Assembly (NCBI GenBank): GCA_016839025.1 | Contig: JADLKK010000003.1 | Location: 1-64,000, forward strand | Reading direction: 5' to 3' | From: Proteiniphilum sp. | GTDB taxonomy: Bacteria > Bacteroidota > Bacteroidia > Bacteroidales > Dysgonomonadaceae | DNA length: 64,000 bases | Notes under the pieces: model-generated | What the model was told of the DNA's origin: nothing | The model's database searches: none | Seen by the model: the letters and a program-made list of their open reading frames with translations, nothing else | Part shown: positions 51,276-60,012 of the stretch, piece after piece | Layout: the number at the start of each line of letters is the position of its first letter | How positions within the stretch are numbered: position 1 is the first letter of the stretch | Program-made: the position numbers and the translations under genes

Positions 51276-51970
51276 TTAGGCCATGTTGTGAAACACATTC
51301 TGCACATCTTCGTCCTCCTCGAATTTGTCGAGCAACTTCTCGATCTGGGTGCGTTGCTCCTCGTCCAGCTCCTTGGTGTCGTGCGGGATCCGTTCGAACT
51401 CGGCGGAATGGATCTCGAAGCCGTTCTCCTCGAGGTATAGGACTTGAATTCGCCGTAGAGCAGAATCTCTCCTTCGTCCACCTCCAGCTCGTCCACGCCA
51501 TAGTCGATCAGCTCCAGCTCCAGCTCTTCGATGGAGACACCCTCTTTCTCGGCGATCCTGAAGACACACTTGTGGTCGAAGAGGAACTCGAGGCTGCCCG
51601 AGGTACCGAGCGAACCGCCATGCTTGTTGAAGTAGCTGCGTACGTTGGCCACGGTGCGGGTAGGGTTGTCGGTGGCGGTCTCCACCACGATGGCGATGCC
51701 GAAAGGTCCATACCCTTCGTAGACCATCTCCTTGTAGTCGGAGACATCCTTGTCGGTTGCCTTCTTGATGGCCCGTTCCACATTTTCCTTCGGCATGTTT
51801 TCCTTCTTGGCCTGCTGCATCAGCACGCGCAGGCGCGGGTTGGTGTCGGGTTCCGGTCCCCCCTCGCGTACGGCGATGGTGATCTGTTTCCCCAGTTTGG
51901 TGAAGACGCGGGCCATGTTGCCCCAGCGTTTCAGCTTGGTCGCTTTCCTGTATTCAAATGCTCTTCCCAT
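51276..51970 (-). pseudogene. yebC: YebC/PmpR family protein, frameshifted
   Basis: The first 178 codons read as a normal YebC protein (MGRAFEYRKATKLKRWGNMARVF, MQQAKKENMPKENVERAIK, YEGYGPFGIAIVVETATDN, FNKHGGSLGTSGSLEFLF). After GEFKS at about 51440 the frame shifts and reads unrelated Arg/Ser-rich sequence to a stop at 51248. The correct C-terminus (YLEENGFEIHSAEFERIP... to VQNVFHNMA) continues in another frame to the stop at 51276. Homologues have about six more residues at the junction, so a 3n+1 deletion of about 16 nt at 51438-51439 is likely. YebC is a translation factor/regulator linked to polyproline stalling. The break may be a real mutation or a sequence error. Confidence 0.85.
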
Positions 51971-52037
51971 ATTGTTATGAATCTTTTCCCTGGTCTTTCT
52001 GCAAGGCGCAACGGGTCTGTTTTGTTTTTTGTTTTCT

Positions 52038-52069
52038 CACATCTTCACATCTCCACATCTACACATCAG
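52038..52069. repeat. Degenerate 8-bp tandem array (CACATCTN) between pheT and yebC
   Basis: Four units at exact 8-bp spacing: CACATCTT, CACATCTC, CACATCTA and CACATCAG. The array lies in the 111-bp gap between pheT and yebC, probably inside their common transcript. No promoter is seen in this gap. Confidence 0.75.
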
Positions 52070-52081
52070 CTAATCAACTCA

Positions 52082-54544
52082 TCATCTCAGCTCTGCACCC
52101 AACTCCCGTTCCAGGTTCTGCCGTATACGCGACATTGCGCCATCTATCTGTTTGTCGTTCAGTGTCTTTTCTTCATCTTGCAGCAGGAAGTTGACCGCAT
52201 AGGACTTTTTACCCTCCGGCAGGTTCTTTCCCTCATACACATCGAAGAGGGTCACTTGCTTGAGCAACCTCTTCTCTGCGCTTCGTGCAATCCGTTCGAT
52301 TTGTGCGAAGGTGATGTTCTTGTCGATTAGCAGTGCCAGGTCCCTGCTTACAGCCGGGAAGCGGGAGATCTCCGAGAAGCGTACCGTCTGCCTACCGCTC
52401 TCCTGCATCAGTTTGTCCCAGCTCACCTCAGCATAGTATACCGCGGTGTCGATGTCGAACTGTTTGCAGAGCCGTGGGTCGATGATGCCGAAGCTGCCGA
52501 TCAGCTCCTTGCGCGTACGCAGGGACAATGCCGTGCTATAGAGTTCGTTCTGCAGTTCCTCGTGTCGGATGTCGTTACCTTGGAGACCCAGCCTCCTGAG
52601 GATGTTTTCCAGGTGGGCCTTCAACTCGTAAACACTTGTCTGCTCCTCGGCGGCCGCCCAGTTCTTGCGGGTACGTTTGCCGCATAGCCACAGCCCCATC
52701 ATCGTCTCTTCGGAGTAGGGCGCCAGGATCTGTTCCCCTTGCTGCTTCTCCGCATCGTAGTGGTAACAGTTGCCAAACTCATAGAAGCGGAGGTCGTGGT
52801 TCCTGCGGTTGCGGTTGTAGGCGATACTCTCCAGTCCCCCGAACAGCAGTGTCTGCCGCATCACGCTCAGGTCGCCGCTCAACGGGTTAACCAGCGAGAC
52901 ACACTGTGTGGCGGGGTATGAGGTAATCGATTCATAGTAGCTCCTCTTCGTGAGAGAGTTGTTGATTATCTCGCTGAAACCGGCGGCGGAGAGCTGTTCG
53001 GAGATCAGTGTCTGTAGCTTGTACTTCTTATCTGTAGGAGTCTGATAGGAGAGATTCCCTTTCAGCGAGTGGCTGAACTCCACATTGTTGTAGCCGTAGA
53101 TGCGGAGGATCTCCTCGATCACATCCACGTCGCGGGTCACATCCACGCGGTAGGTGGGGATGCGCAGTGTCAACTCCTCGTCGCTTTCCTTCTCAATCTC
53201 AGTCTCCAGGCTGTGGAGGATGCTTTTCACCGTTGCTGCAGGTATCTCTTTCCCGATTAGCGAGTGAATTTTTTTATAGGTAAGGGTTACCCGGGCTTTC
53301 TCAATCGGGGTGGGATAGATATCCCGTATCTCTCCTTCGATGGTGCCCCCTGCCAGCTCCTTCACCAGCATTGCGGCCCGCTTCAGTACGTAAAGCGTGT
53401 TGTTGGGGTCGGCTCCCCTTTCGAAGCGGAAGGAGGAGTCGGTGTTGAGGCCGTGGCGACGGGCGGTTTTCCGTACCCGGGTGGGGTGGAAGTAGGCCGA
53501 CTCAAGGAAGATGTCGCGGGTCTCCATGGTGACACCGGAGTGAAGTCCGCCGAAGATACCGGCGATGCACATTCCCTCTTCGCTGTTGCAGATCATCAGG
53601 TCGCGTTCGTTCAGTTCGCGCTCCTGTTCGTCGAGTGTCACAAATTTCGTCTTCTCGGGCAGGGTGCGTACCACCACCTCGTTTCCTTTGATGTGGGCCG
53701 CATCAAACGCATGCAGTGGGTGTCCTGTCTCATGCAGCACATAGTTGGTGATGTCCACGATGTTGTTGATGGGGCGCAGGCCGATTACCTGGAGCCGGTT
53801 CTTCAGCCATTCGGGACTCTCCTGCACGGTGACACCGCGGATGGTAAGAGCGGAATAGCGGGGACAGGCCGCCAGATCCTCCACGATTACCTCGATGCCA
53901 CCTTCCCGCCTGTCGACAGCAAACGCATCGACCGATGGCTTCTGCAACTGGCAGGGGATGCCCGCCTGCATCAGGCTGGCTGCCAGGTCGCGCGCCACCC
54001 CATAGTGCGAGGCCGCATCCACCCTGTTGGGGGTGATATCCACCTCCAGCACCCAGTCACTTTTTACATGGTAGTATTCTTTGGCGGGGGTGCCGACCAC
54101 TGCATCTGCGGGTAAGACGATGATGCCGTCGTGCGAGGTACCGATGCCGATCTCATCCTCGGCACAGATCATCCCGAATGATTCTTCACCCCGTATTTTG
54201 GAACGCTTGATGGTAATTTCTTCTTGGTCAAGCCAGAGCTTTGTACCCACCGTGGCAACCACCACCTTCTGCCCGACAGCCACGTTGGGTGCCCCGCAGA
54301 CAATTTTTAGCGGCTCGCCGCCGTTGCCGATGTTCACGCTGGTAAGGTGCAGGTGGTCCGAGTTGGGGTGATCGGTGCAGGTGAGCACCTCTCCGATCAC
54401 CAGTCCCTCCAGACCGCCCCGGATGGTTTGGATCTCTTCCACACTGCCTGTTTCCAGGCCGATGGAGGTGAGCCTGTCGGCTGTTTCCTGAGGTGTCAGT
54501 TCAAATTGCAGATATTCCCTGAGCCAGTTATACGAAATGTTCAT
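52082..54544 (-). CDS. pheT: Phenylalanyl-tRNA synthetase beta subunit
   Basis: PheT with PheS charges tRNA-Phe. The 820-residue beta subunit has the EMAP-like tRNA-binding domain (about 39-150), B3/B4 editing domain (about 215-390, with GIFGGLHSGVT and TARRHGLNTDSSFRFERG), B5 domain (about 405-475, VDVTRDVDVIEEILRIYGYNN), a catalytic-like core and the C-terminal FDX-ACB domain (FPAVSRDLALLIDKNITFAQIE). It is full length. pheS is not adjacent, as is usual in Bacteroidetes. The leader of about 120 nt carries a 10-bp-period array and a possible short leader peptide. yebC follows on the same strand. Confidence 0.96.
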   Translation of the reverse strand: MNISYNWLREYLQFELTPQETADRLTSIGLETGSVEEIQTIRGGLEGLVIGEVLTCTDHPNSDHLHLTSVNIGNGGEPLKIVCGAPNVAVGQKVVVATVGTKLWLDQEEITIKRSKIRGEESFGMICAEDEIGIGTSHDGIIVLPADAVVGTPAKEYYHVKSDWVLEVDITPNRVDAASHYGVARDLAASLMQAGIPCQLQKPSVDAFAVDRREGGIEVIVEDLAACPRYSALTIRGVTVQESPEWLKNRLQVIGLRPINNIVDITNYVLHETGHPLHAFDAAHIKGNEVVVRTLPEKTKFVTLDEQERELNERDLMICNSEEGMCIAGIFGGLHSGVTMETRDIFLESAYFHPTRVRKTARRHGLNTDSSFRFERGADPNNTLYVLKRAAMLVKELAGGTIEGEIRDIYPTPIEKARVTLTYKKIHSLIGKEIPAATVKSILHSLETEIEKESDEELTLRIPTYRVDVTRDVDVIEEILRIYGYNNVEFSHSLKGNLSYQTPTDKKYKLQTLISEQLSAAGFSEIINNSLTKRSYYESITSYPATQCVSLVNPLSGDLSVMRQTLLFGGLESIAYNRNRRNHDLRFYEFGNCYHYDAEKQQGEQILAPYSEETMMGLWLCGKRTRKNWAAAEEQTSVYELKAHLENILRRLGLQGNDIRHEELQNELYSTALSLRTRKELIGSFGIIDPRLCKQFDIDTAVYYAEVSWDKLMQESGRQTVRFSEISRFPAVSRDLALLIDKNITFAQIERIARSAEKRLLKQVTLFDVYEGKNLPEGKKSYAVNFLLQDEEKTLNDKQIDGAMSRIRQNLERELGAELR

Positions 54545-54590
54545 TGTCGAAAGATTGAGTCAGATTGTAATAGATTGTTGCAGATTGCAT
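54528..54590 (-). other. Possible leader peptide overlapping the pheT start
   Basis: An ATG at 54590 opens a 20-codon frame that runs through the 10-bp array and ends 15 bp inside pheT in a different frame. Four of its 20 residues are aromatic (a Tyr-Tyr pair and two Phe), which would suit a sensor of charged aromatic tRNAs. No alternative terminator hairpin was found, so chance is a real possibility. Confidence 0.25.
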
Positions 54591-54601
54591 GAGATTGATT
54601 T
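54552..54601. repeat. Degenerate 10-bp tandem array (AGATTGNNNN) in the pheT leader
   Basis: Five units at exact 10-bp spacing: AGATTGAGTC, AGATTGTAAT, AGATTGTTGC, AGATTGCATG and AGATTGATTT. AGATTG is invariant and the last four bases differ in each. In the pheT mRNA the units read CAATCT. The array ends 8 bp before the pheT start codon. Confidence 0.85.
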
Positions 54602-54670
54602 GGATGGAATCAACGTTCAATTCAACCAAGAATCTGGATCAATACTACTGCTTCTGTTTGAAATTGAGGC

Positions 54671-54678
54671 CAAAATTA
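54671..54678 (-). promoter_or_regulatory. -7 promoter element for pheT
   Basis: The minus strand reads TAATTTTG (TAnnTTTG). It predicts a transcript start near 54664, placing the whole 10-bp array in the transcribed leader. Confidence 0.55.
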
Positions 54679-54766
54679 CAAAAAAAAAAAATGAATAGGA
54701 AGAGAACCCGCATTTTCCTTCCTGGAAGGAATTCAGGGGGAGCGGAGAACACTTTCGGCAACCCTG

Positions 54767-54949
54767 TTGGGGGACACTTACCCGTTTACCTCTGTTGGCC
54801 AGCACAAACCGGTCACGTTATACCGGTTCTTCACGCGCGATACCATTGCAGCGAAGATCCGTCATCTGCAGGAGAAAAAACAGGCATTGGCCGACGGACT
54901 GATTGAATCGCAACTCACTGTGAAAGAGCTGGAGGAATTATTGAGTTGA
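54767..54949 (+). pseudogene. C-terminal remnant of an SNF2-family helicase
   Basis: The frame ending at 54949 encodes GQHKPVTLYRFFTRDTIAAKI, then HLQEKKQALADGLIES and a terminal KELEELLS. This matches the end of SNF2/HepA-type helicases, where RIGQ-KPV-YR and EEKI-LQ-KK-LA mark helicase motif VI and the tail. The preceding residues (DTYPFTSV) do not match, and the seven-motif ATPase core is absent. The only start is a TTG with no promoter. The piece is about 50 matching residues from a protein usually of 900 or more. The rest of the pheT-pgk gap (54602-54766, 54950-55031) holds nothing I can identify beyond the pheT promoter. Confidence 0.68.
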
Positions 54950-55031
54950 CCAACAGGCCAAAAAATAGGGGTGAAGCAGTTGAATGCCTCTCCCCTCAAT
55001 GTGAAATTTGATAGCGGTATACGCCAAACGC

Positions 55032-56294
55032 TTAATATCCGCGGATCGCCTTGATGCCGGGAAGCACTTTCCCCTCGATCATCTCCAGCAGGGCACCCCC
55101 GCCGGTGGATACGTAAGATACCTGGTCGGCATGGCCGAACTTGTTGACGCAGGCTACCGAGTCGCCTCCTCCCACGAGCGAGAAGGCACCTTTCCTGGTG
55201 GCTTCCACGATCGCGTCGGAAACAGCGCGTGATCCCCTGTCGAAATTATCGAACTCGAACACACCCACCGGTCCGTTCCAGAGGATGGTCTTTGAGTTCC
55301 TGATCACCTCGGTGAACAGCTTTTCCGACTCGGGGCCGATATCGAGCCCTTCCCAGCCGTTGGGGATCTCTTTCACCGAAGCGAAGTTGGTCTTGGCATC
55401 GTTGCTGAAGCTGTCGGCGATCTTGGCGTCGGTGGCCAGCACCAGGTTCACACCCTTTTCTTTCGCCATCTCCACCAGCTCGCGAGCCAGATCAAGCTTG
55501 TCGTTCTCCACGATAGAGTCGCCAATGTTGCCCCCAAAAGCCTTGGCAAAAGTATAGGTCATGCCGCCTGCCAGAATCAGATTGTCTACCTTGTCGAGCA
55601 GGTTGCGGATGATCTCGATCTTGGATGATACCTTCGAGCCTCCCATGATGGCGGTAAAGGGACGCTCGGTATCCTTCATCACCTTCTCAACGGCAGTGAT
55701 CTCGTTTTGCAGGAGGTAGCCGAACAATTTGTGCTCTGCATCGAAATGATCAGCGATCAGCGCTGTTGAGGCGTGGGCGCGGTGTGCCGTGCCGAAGGCA
55801 TCGTTGACATAAACGTCGGCATAAGAGGCCAGTTTTTTGGTAAACTCCTTCTGTGTCTCCTTCACCGCCTTCTTCGCCGAAGCGGTCTCCTCTTCCGTAG
55901 CATTTTCGGCCAGACCGCGCGGTTTCCCTTCCTCCTCGGCATAGAAGCGGAGATTTTCCAGCAACAGTGCTTCACCCGGGCGCAGTGCTGCAGCCTTGGC
56001 TTCTGTCTCGGAGCCGATGCAATCGCCGGCGAACTGCACATCTACTCCCAGTAGCTCCGAAACACGGGGCAGGATGTGGCGAAGGGAGAACTTGTCGGTT
56101 GCCCCCTTTGGACGTCCCAGGTGTGATCCGATGATCACGCTGCCGCCATCTCTCAGGATTTTCTTCAGCGTGGGTACGGCCGCCCGGATGCGGGTGTCGT
56201 CCGTGATGTGGAAGTTTTCGTCGAGTGGCACGTTGAAATCCACCCGAACGAATGCCTTTTTACCGGCAAAATTGAATGAGTCCATTGTTTGCAT
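55032..56294 (-). CDS. pgk: Phosphoglycerate kinase
   Basis: This glycolytic enzyme converts 1,3-bisphosphoglycerate and ADP to 3-phosphoglycerate and ATP. The 420-residue protein shows [87 protein letters not shown] and the C-terminal [13 protein letters not shown] and [18 protein letters not shown]. All substrate- and nucleotide-binding loops are intact. [12 protein letters not shown] two codons later is an equally good start. It has a -7 element upstream and lies downstream of osmC on the same strand. Confidence 0.97.
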   Translation of the reverse strand: MQTMDSFNFAGKKAFVRVDFNVPLDENFHITDDTRIRAAVPTLKKILRDGGSVIIGSHLGRPKGATDKFSLRHILPRVSELLGVDVQFAGDCIGSETEAKAAALRPGEALLLENLRFYAEEEGKPRGLAENATEEETASAKKAVKETQKEFTKKLASYADVYVNDAFGTAHRAHASTALIADHFDAEHKLFGYLLQNEITAVEKVMKDTERPFTAIMGGSKVSSKIEIIRNLLDKVDNLILAGGMTYTFAKAFGGNIGDSIVENDKLDLARELVEMAKEKGVNLVLATDAKIADSFSNDAKTNFASVKEIPNGWEGLDIGPESEKLFTEVIRNSKTILWNGPVGVFEFDNFDRGSRAVSDAIVEATRKGAFSLVGGGDSVACVNKFGHADQVSYVSTGGGALLEMIEGKVLPGIKAIRGY

Positions 56295-56350
56295 AGTTCT
56301 CTGTTTATTTTGTTGATGATAGGATTCTCTCCGATTGATAAACCTGGCTG

Positions 56351-56358
56351 CAAAGATA
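56351..56358 (-). promoter_or_regulatory. -7 promoter element for pgk
   Basis: The minus strand reads TATCTTTG (TAnnTTTG), about 57 bp before the pgk start codon, in the 105-bp gap to osmC. Confidence 0.55.
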
Positions 56359-56399
56359 GCTTTTTTTACAGAAAAATTTCCCTAATTGCACCAAATTGT

Positions 56400-56822
56400 T
56401 CAACCCCCCTTCACCACCACCTCGTAGCTCACCGGTACCGCTTTTTTGTACATCGCCAGTACCCCGCAGAAATTCTCGAACGAAAGTTTACAGGCCCGTT
56501 CCAGCTTCTCTTTCGGGAGATTGTCGCCCTCAAAGCTATACACCACTTTCAGGGAGGTGTACTGTTTGGGATGTTCTTCGGTCAGCTCCGCATCGATGCG
56601 GATGTCAAACTTCTTCAGCCCGATGCGCATCTTGCGTGCGATCTCCACGATGTCGAGACCTGAGCATCCGGCGGCCGAGATCAACAGCAACTTCTTCGGT
56701 CGCGGACCGGCATCATCCCCCCCCTGCTCTTTTCCCAGGTCGATGGTGATGGTGTGCCCGTCAATCTCGGTATCAAAAATATTGTTCTCTCTCCAAATTG
56801 TCTGAGTGGTATGTGTTGCCAT
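56400..56822 (-). CDS. OsmC family protein
   Basis: This 140-residue protein of the OsmC/Ohr fold, small thiol-dependent peroxidases or related proteins, starts MATHTTQTIWRENNIFDTEIDG. It contains the conserved DDAGPRPKKLLLISAAGCSGLDIVEIARKM segment with one Cys. The second Cys expected in Ohr/OsmC (VCP motif) appears as ACKLSFENFCGVLAM, so two candidate cysteines remain in the C-terminal half. This fits the YhfA-like OsmC subgroup, whose function is less certain than Ohr. The upstream frame to 56867 is not needed. It is divergent from ansA. Confidence 0.88.
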   Translation of the reverse strand: MATHTTQTIWRENNIFDTEIDGHTITIDLGKEQGGDDAGPRPKKLLLISAAGCSGLDIVEIARKMRIGLKKFDIRIDAELTEEHPKQYTSLKVVYSFEGDNLPKEKLERACKLSFENFCGVLAMYKKAVPVSYEVVVKGG

Positions 56823-56981
56823 ATCATTTTGTTTTGTATGTAGTTGTTTTCCTATTCCGTTAAACAATTTGTCACCGCTTTGGTTCGATCACCATGAAAC
56901 GGATGGTCACCATAATCCTTGACAGCTGTCCGGAATGATGATAAAGTATGTCAAAAAGAAATCTGATTTACTACAAATTGT

Positions 56982-56989
56982 TACATTTG
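56982..56989 (+). promoter_or_regulatory. -7 promoter element for ansA
   Basis: TACATTTG (TAnnTTTG) predicts a transcript start near 56996, 11 bp before ATG 57007. It lies inside the longer open frame and so argues against any start upstream of 57007. Confidence 0.6.
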
Positions 56990-57006
56990 TGGCAAATTCT
57001 CCTGTT

Positions 57007-58050
57007 ATGATCGACACGAATGCAAACGTATTGCTGATATATACCGGTGGTACCATCGGGATGGTGGAAAATCCGGAGAGCGGTGCCCTGGAGCCATTCA
57101 ACTTCAGTCATCTACGCTCCAACATGCCGGAAATCAAGCGGCTCAACTTCAACGTGGAGACTTATCTGTTCGATCCTCCCTTCGACTCATCGGATGTCTC
57201 CATCGCCATCTGGCGCCATATGGTGAATGTGATTGAAGTGAACTATGAACGGTACGATGGTTTCGTGATTCTCCATGGTACCGACACCATGGCTTATACG
57301 GCATCGGTACTGAGTTTTATGCTGGAGAATCTGACCAAGCCGGTAATCCTCACCGGCTCACAGCTACCCATCGGTAAGTTGCGTACTGACGGGAAAGAGA
57401 ACCTGATTACGGCGTTGGAGATAGCCGCAGATAAGGATGAGAAGGGGGGGGCTGTTGTGCCGGAGCTCTGTATCTATATGCAGAAACTGCTGATGCGGGG
57501 CAATCGTACCACCAAGGTGAATGCCGATCACTTCAGTGCTTTCAGAAGTCCCAATTACCCCTGTCTCGCAGAGGCCGGACTGGATATTCGCTACAACAAC
57601 TCCTCCATCCTTCAGCCTGAAACGGAGCTACCTGTTCGTTTCAATTATGAACTGGACCGGAATATGGTGGTGTTGAAACTGTTCCCCGGTATCAGCCGGG
57701 AGGTGGTGCGGGCACATCTGACCATACCCGGAGTGCGGGGAGTGGTGCTGGAAACGTATGGTACCGGCAATTCCCCCATCAACCCCTGGTTTATGGAGTT
57801 GGTCCGCGACGCAGTAGAGCGCAGGGTCGTGGTGGTAAACGTAACCCAGTGTTTGTATGGATCAGTGATGATGCATCGTTACGAAAACGGGCAACGACTG
57901 GAGAAGATAGGGGTGATCAGCGGCCATGATATCACCACTGAGGCGGCATTGGGTAAGCTGATGGCACTTTTTGGCAAAGGTTGCACCCCGGAAGAGGTGA
58001 AGCAGTTGATGCAGTACTCACTTCGCGGGGAGCTGACGGTAAAGGGGTAA
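57007..58050 (+). CDS. ansA: Type I (cytoplasmic) L-asparaginase
   Basis: AnsA hydrolyses asparagine to aspartate and ammonia. The 347-residue protein has the first catalytic Thr in LLIYTGGTIGMVEN, the second in VILHGTDTMAYTASVLSFML, then PVILTGSQLPIG and RTDGKENLITALEIA, and ends with the allosteric-type C-terminal domain (GISRE and LETYGTGNSP). No signal peptide is present, so it is the cytoplasmic type. The ATG at 57007 is supported by the promoter. The longer frame from 56935 would add 24 residues and overlap the promoter. Confidence 0.95.
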   Translation: MIDTNANVLLIYTGGTIGMVENPESGALEPFNFSHLRSNMPEIKRLNFNVETYLFDPPFDSSDVSIAIWRHMVNVIEVNYERYDGFVILHGTDTMAYTASVLSFMLENLTKPVILTGSQLPIGKLRTDGKENLITALEIAADKDEKGGAVVPELCIYMQKLLMRGNRTTKVNADHFSAFRSPNYPCLAEAGLDIRYNNSSILQPETELPVRFNYELDRNMVVLKLFPGISREVVRAHLTIPGVRGVVLETYGTGNSPINPWFMELVRDAVERRVVVVNVTQCLYGSVMMHRYENGQRLEKIGVISGHDITTEAALGKLMALFGKGCTPEEVKQLMQYSLRGELTVKG

Positions 58051-58077
58051 TTCTTTTCATTTTTGCGTCCATTTTTC

Positions 58078-58085
58078 TATCTTTG
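58078..58085 (+). promoter_or_regulatory. -7 promoter element for the GH15 gene
   Basis: TATCTTTG (TAnnTTTG), 99 bp before the GH15 start codon. The leader between contains no obvious hairpin terminator. Confidence 0.5.
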
Positions 58086-58183
58086 TTTCGCCTGAAGCTG
58101 ATCATCTGGCTTCCTGTTCCCAGCTGAGTTTATCGCTGTAGCTGCTTTCGTAGTGGCCTGCAGGCATCAAAAAGTGTTCATTT

Positions 58184-59980
58184 ATGCAAAATCTTGACTT
58201 CGGAATCATTGGCAACTGCCGTACAGCGGCACTGGTATCCAAAACGGGAAGCATTGACTGGTTCTGCCTGCCCGACTTCGACTCACCCTCCATCTTCGCT
58301 GCACTGCTTGACAGGGAAAAGGGGGGTAGCTTTCACTTCGAAGTGACGGATGATTACACCATCACACAGCAATATCACGGTCATACCAACATACTGCTTA
58401 CCCGTTTTGAGTCACCCGGCCATGGTTTTATTGTCTTTGACTATATGCCTCGTTACCAGACGGAAGCCAATCGCTATTACATGCCACCGGAGATACACCG
58501 CTACATCCGTGTGATCAAGGGACAGCCGACGGTGCGGGTGGTCTATGATCCGCAAATCAATTATGCGCGTGAGAAGGTGCGGCACGAGATAGGCAATCAA
58601 TATATCAAGACACATTCGGAAGAGGACTCCGAGGACAAGGTCTATCTATACTCCAGTCTGGATTTTGAGAAGGTGCTCAACAGTGAGGAGATGGTGCTGG
58701 AGGATCATCACTTTTTTCTGCTCTCTTACAATCAGAAGCTGGTGACGGTCGATATCAACCGTATCCTGCTCGACTACGAACGGACGAAGGTATACTGGCT
58801 CAACTACGTGAACCGCTCACGCGACTACCTTCAGTATAACGACATGATCAAGCGGAGCCTGCTGGTGCTCAAACTGCTCTCCTATCAGAGTTCAGGGGCG
58901 ATGTTGGCGGCAGCCACCACCAGTCTCCCCGAGAGTATCGGTGAGACCCGCAACTGGGATTATCGTTTCTGCTGGCTGAGGGATGCCTCCATGTCGATCG
59001 ACACATTGCTCTTTATGAAGCAGCGTACCGCGGCAGAGCGCTTCATCAGTTTCGTGAAGAAGATTCTGAAGTCGTCGCGCGATGAGCCGATACAGATCAT
59101 GTATGGTATCCGCGGGGAGCAGACACTGACAGAAGAGACACTCGACCACCTTTCCGGTTACGAGAACTCACGGCCGGTGCGAATTGGCAATGCGGCTTAT
59201 CACCAGGTGCAGAATGACTCCATCGGCTACCTGATGGATGTAATCTACAAATACTACCTCTACTTCCCCGGCACGCTCGACGAGGTGGAGGAGATCTGGG
59301 AGATCATCAGGAATATGGTACGTTCGGTGGAAGCTGCCTGGCATAAGCCGGACCGCAGTATCTGGGAGTTCCGCACGCGCGAGATGCATTTTGTCTTCTC
59401 CAAAGTGATGAGCTGGGTAGCGTTCGACCGGGCATCGCTGATTGCTGAGCTGCTCCACAAGGACAGCTATGCGAGAAAGTGGCGTGAAGAGGCAGATGCG
59501 ATCCGCTCGGAGGTGCATGAGAAGGGTTGGAATGAGGAGCTGCAATGCTTCACACAGGCTTATGGGAACAGGGATTACGACTCATCGCTGTTGCTGATGC
59601 AGTTTTATGATTTCATTGCACCGGATGATGAGCGCTATGTGAAGACGGTGAAAGCGATCAGAGAGAATCTTTACCACGAGGGGCTGATGTACCGCTACAA
59701 AGCCGAAGATGACTTTGGTATACCCACCTCCTCCTTTACCATCTGCACCTTCTGGCTGATCGAGGCGCTTTTCATGATCGGTGAGCGGGAGGAGGCCCGG
59801 GAGATTTTTGAGAAGATGATCTCCTACTCCAATCACGTGGGACTCTACAGCGAGGATCTCGACTTCCATACCAAGCGACAGTTGGGCAACTTCCCGCAGG
59901 CCTACTCGCACCTGGCCTTTATCAACACGGCAGTACTCTTCTCTGAGGAGAAGGAGCTCTCCAAGTTTATACGTCCTTAA
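58184..59980 (+). CDS. Glycoside hydrolase family 15 protein (glucoamylase/trehalase type)
   Basis: This 598-residue cytosolic enzyme opens with LDFGIIGNCRTAALVSKTGSIDWFCLPDFDSPSIFAALLD, the signature of bacterial GH15 proteins. It has an N-terminal beta-sandwich (about 1-240) and an (alpha/alpha)6 barrel with NWDYRFCWLRDASMSID, the likely general acid in SIWEFR, and the second carboxylate in GLYSEDLDF followed by LGNFPQAYSH. Members act on alpha-1,4-glucans or, in mycobacteria, on trehalose. It faces the trehalose synthesis genes mscS-otsAB tail to tail, which favours a trehalase or trehalose-linked role, but this is inference. Confidence 0.9.
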   Translation: MQNLDFGIIGNCRTAALVSKTGSIDWFCLPDFDSPSIFAALLDREKGGSFHFEVTDDYTITQQYHGHTNILLTRFESPGHGFIVFDYMPRYQTEANRYYMPPEIHRYIRVIKGQPTVRVVYDPQINYAREKVRHEIGNQYIKTHSEEDSEDKVYLYSSLDFEKVLNSEEMVLEDHHFFLLSYNQKLVTVDINRILLDYERTKVYWLNYVNRSRDYLQYNDMIKRSLLVLKLLSYQSSGAMLAAATTSLPESIGETRNWDYRFCWLRDASMSIDTLLFMKQRTAAERFISFVKKILKSSRDEPIQIMYGIRGEQTLTEETLDHLSGYENSRPVRIGNAAYHQVQNDSIGYLMDVIYKYYLYFPGTLDEVEEIWEIIRNMVRSVEAAWHKPDRSIWEFRTREMHFVFSKVMSWVAFDRASLIAELLHKDSYARKWREEADAIRSEVHEKGWNEELQCFTQAYGNRDYDSSLLLMQFYDFIAPDDERYVKTVKAIRENLYHEGLMYRYKAEDDFGIPTSSFTICTFWLIEALFMIGEREEAREIFEKMISYSNHVGLYSEDLDFHTKRQLGNFPQAYSHLAFINTAVLFSEEKELSKFIRP

Positions 59981-60012
59981 ACAGGGTGAGAGGGGGCACG
60001 CTGTTCAGAAGC

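Noticed and set aside
51276-51569. Separate small gene on the minus strand
   Set aside because: Its C-terminal 60 residues are the displaced end of YebC, so it is the second half of a frameshifted gene, not a gene of its own.
56935-57006. Extra 24 N-terminal residues for asparaginase
   Set aside because: The segment overlaps a perfect -7 promoter box and the family begins at MIDTNANVLLIYTGG, so ATG 57007 is the start.
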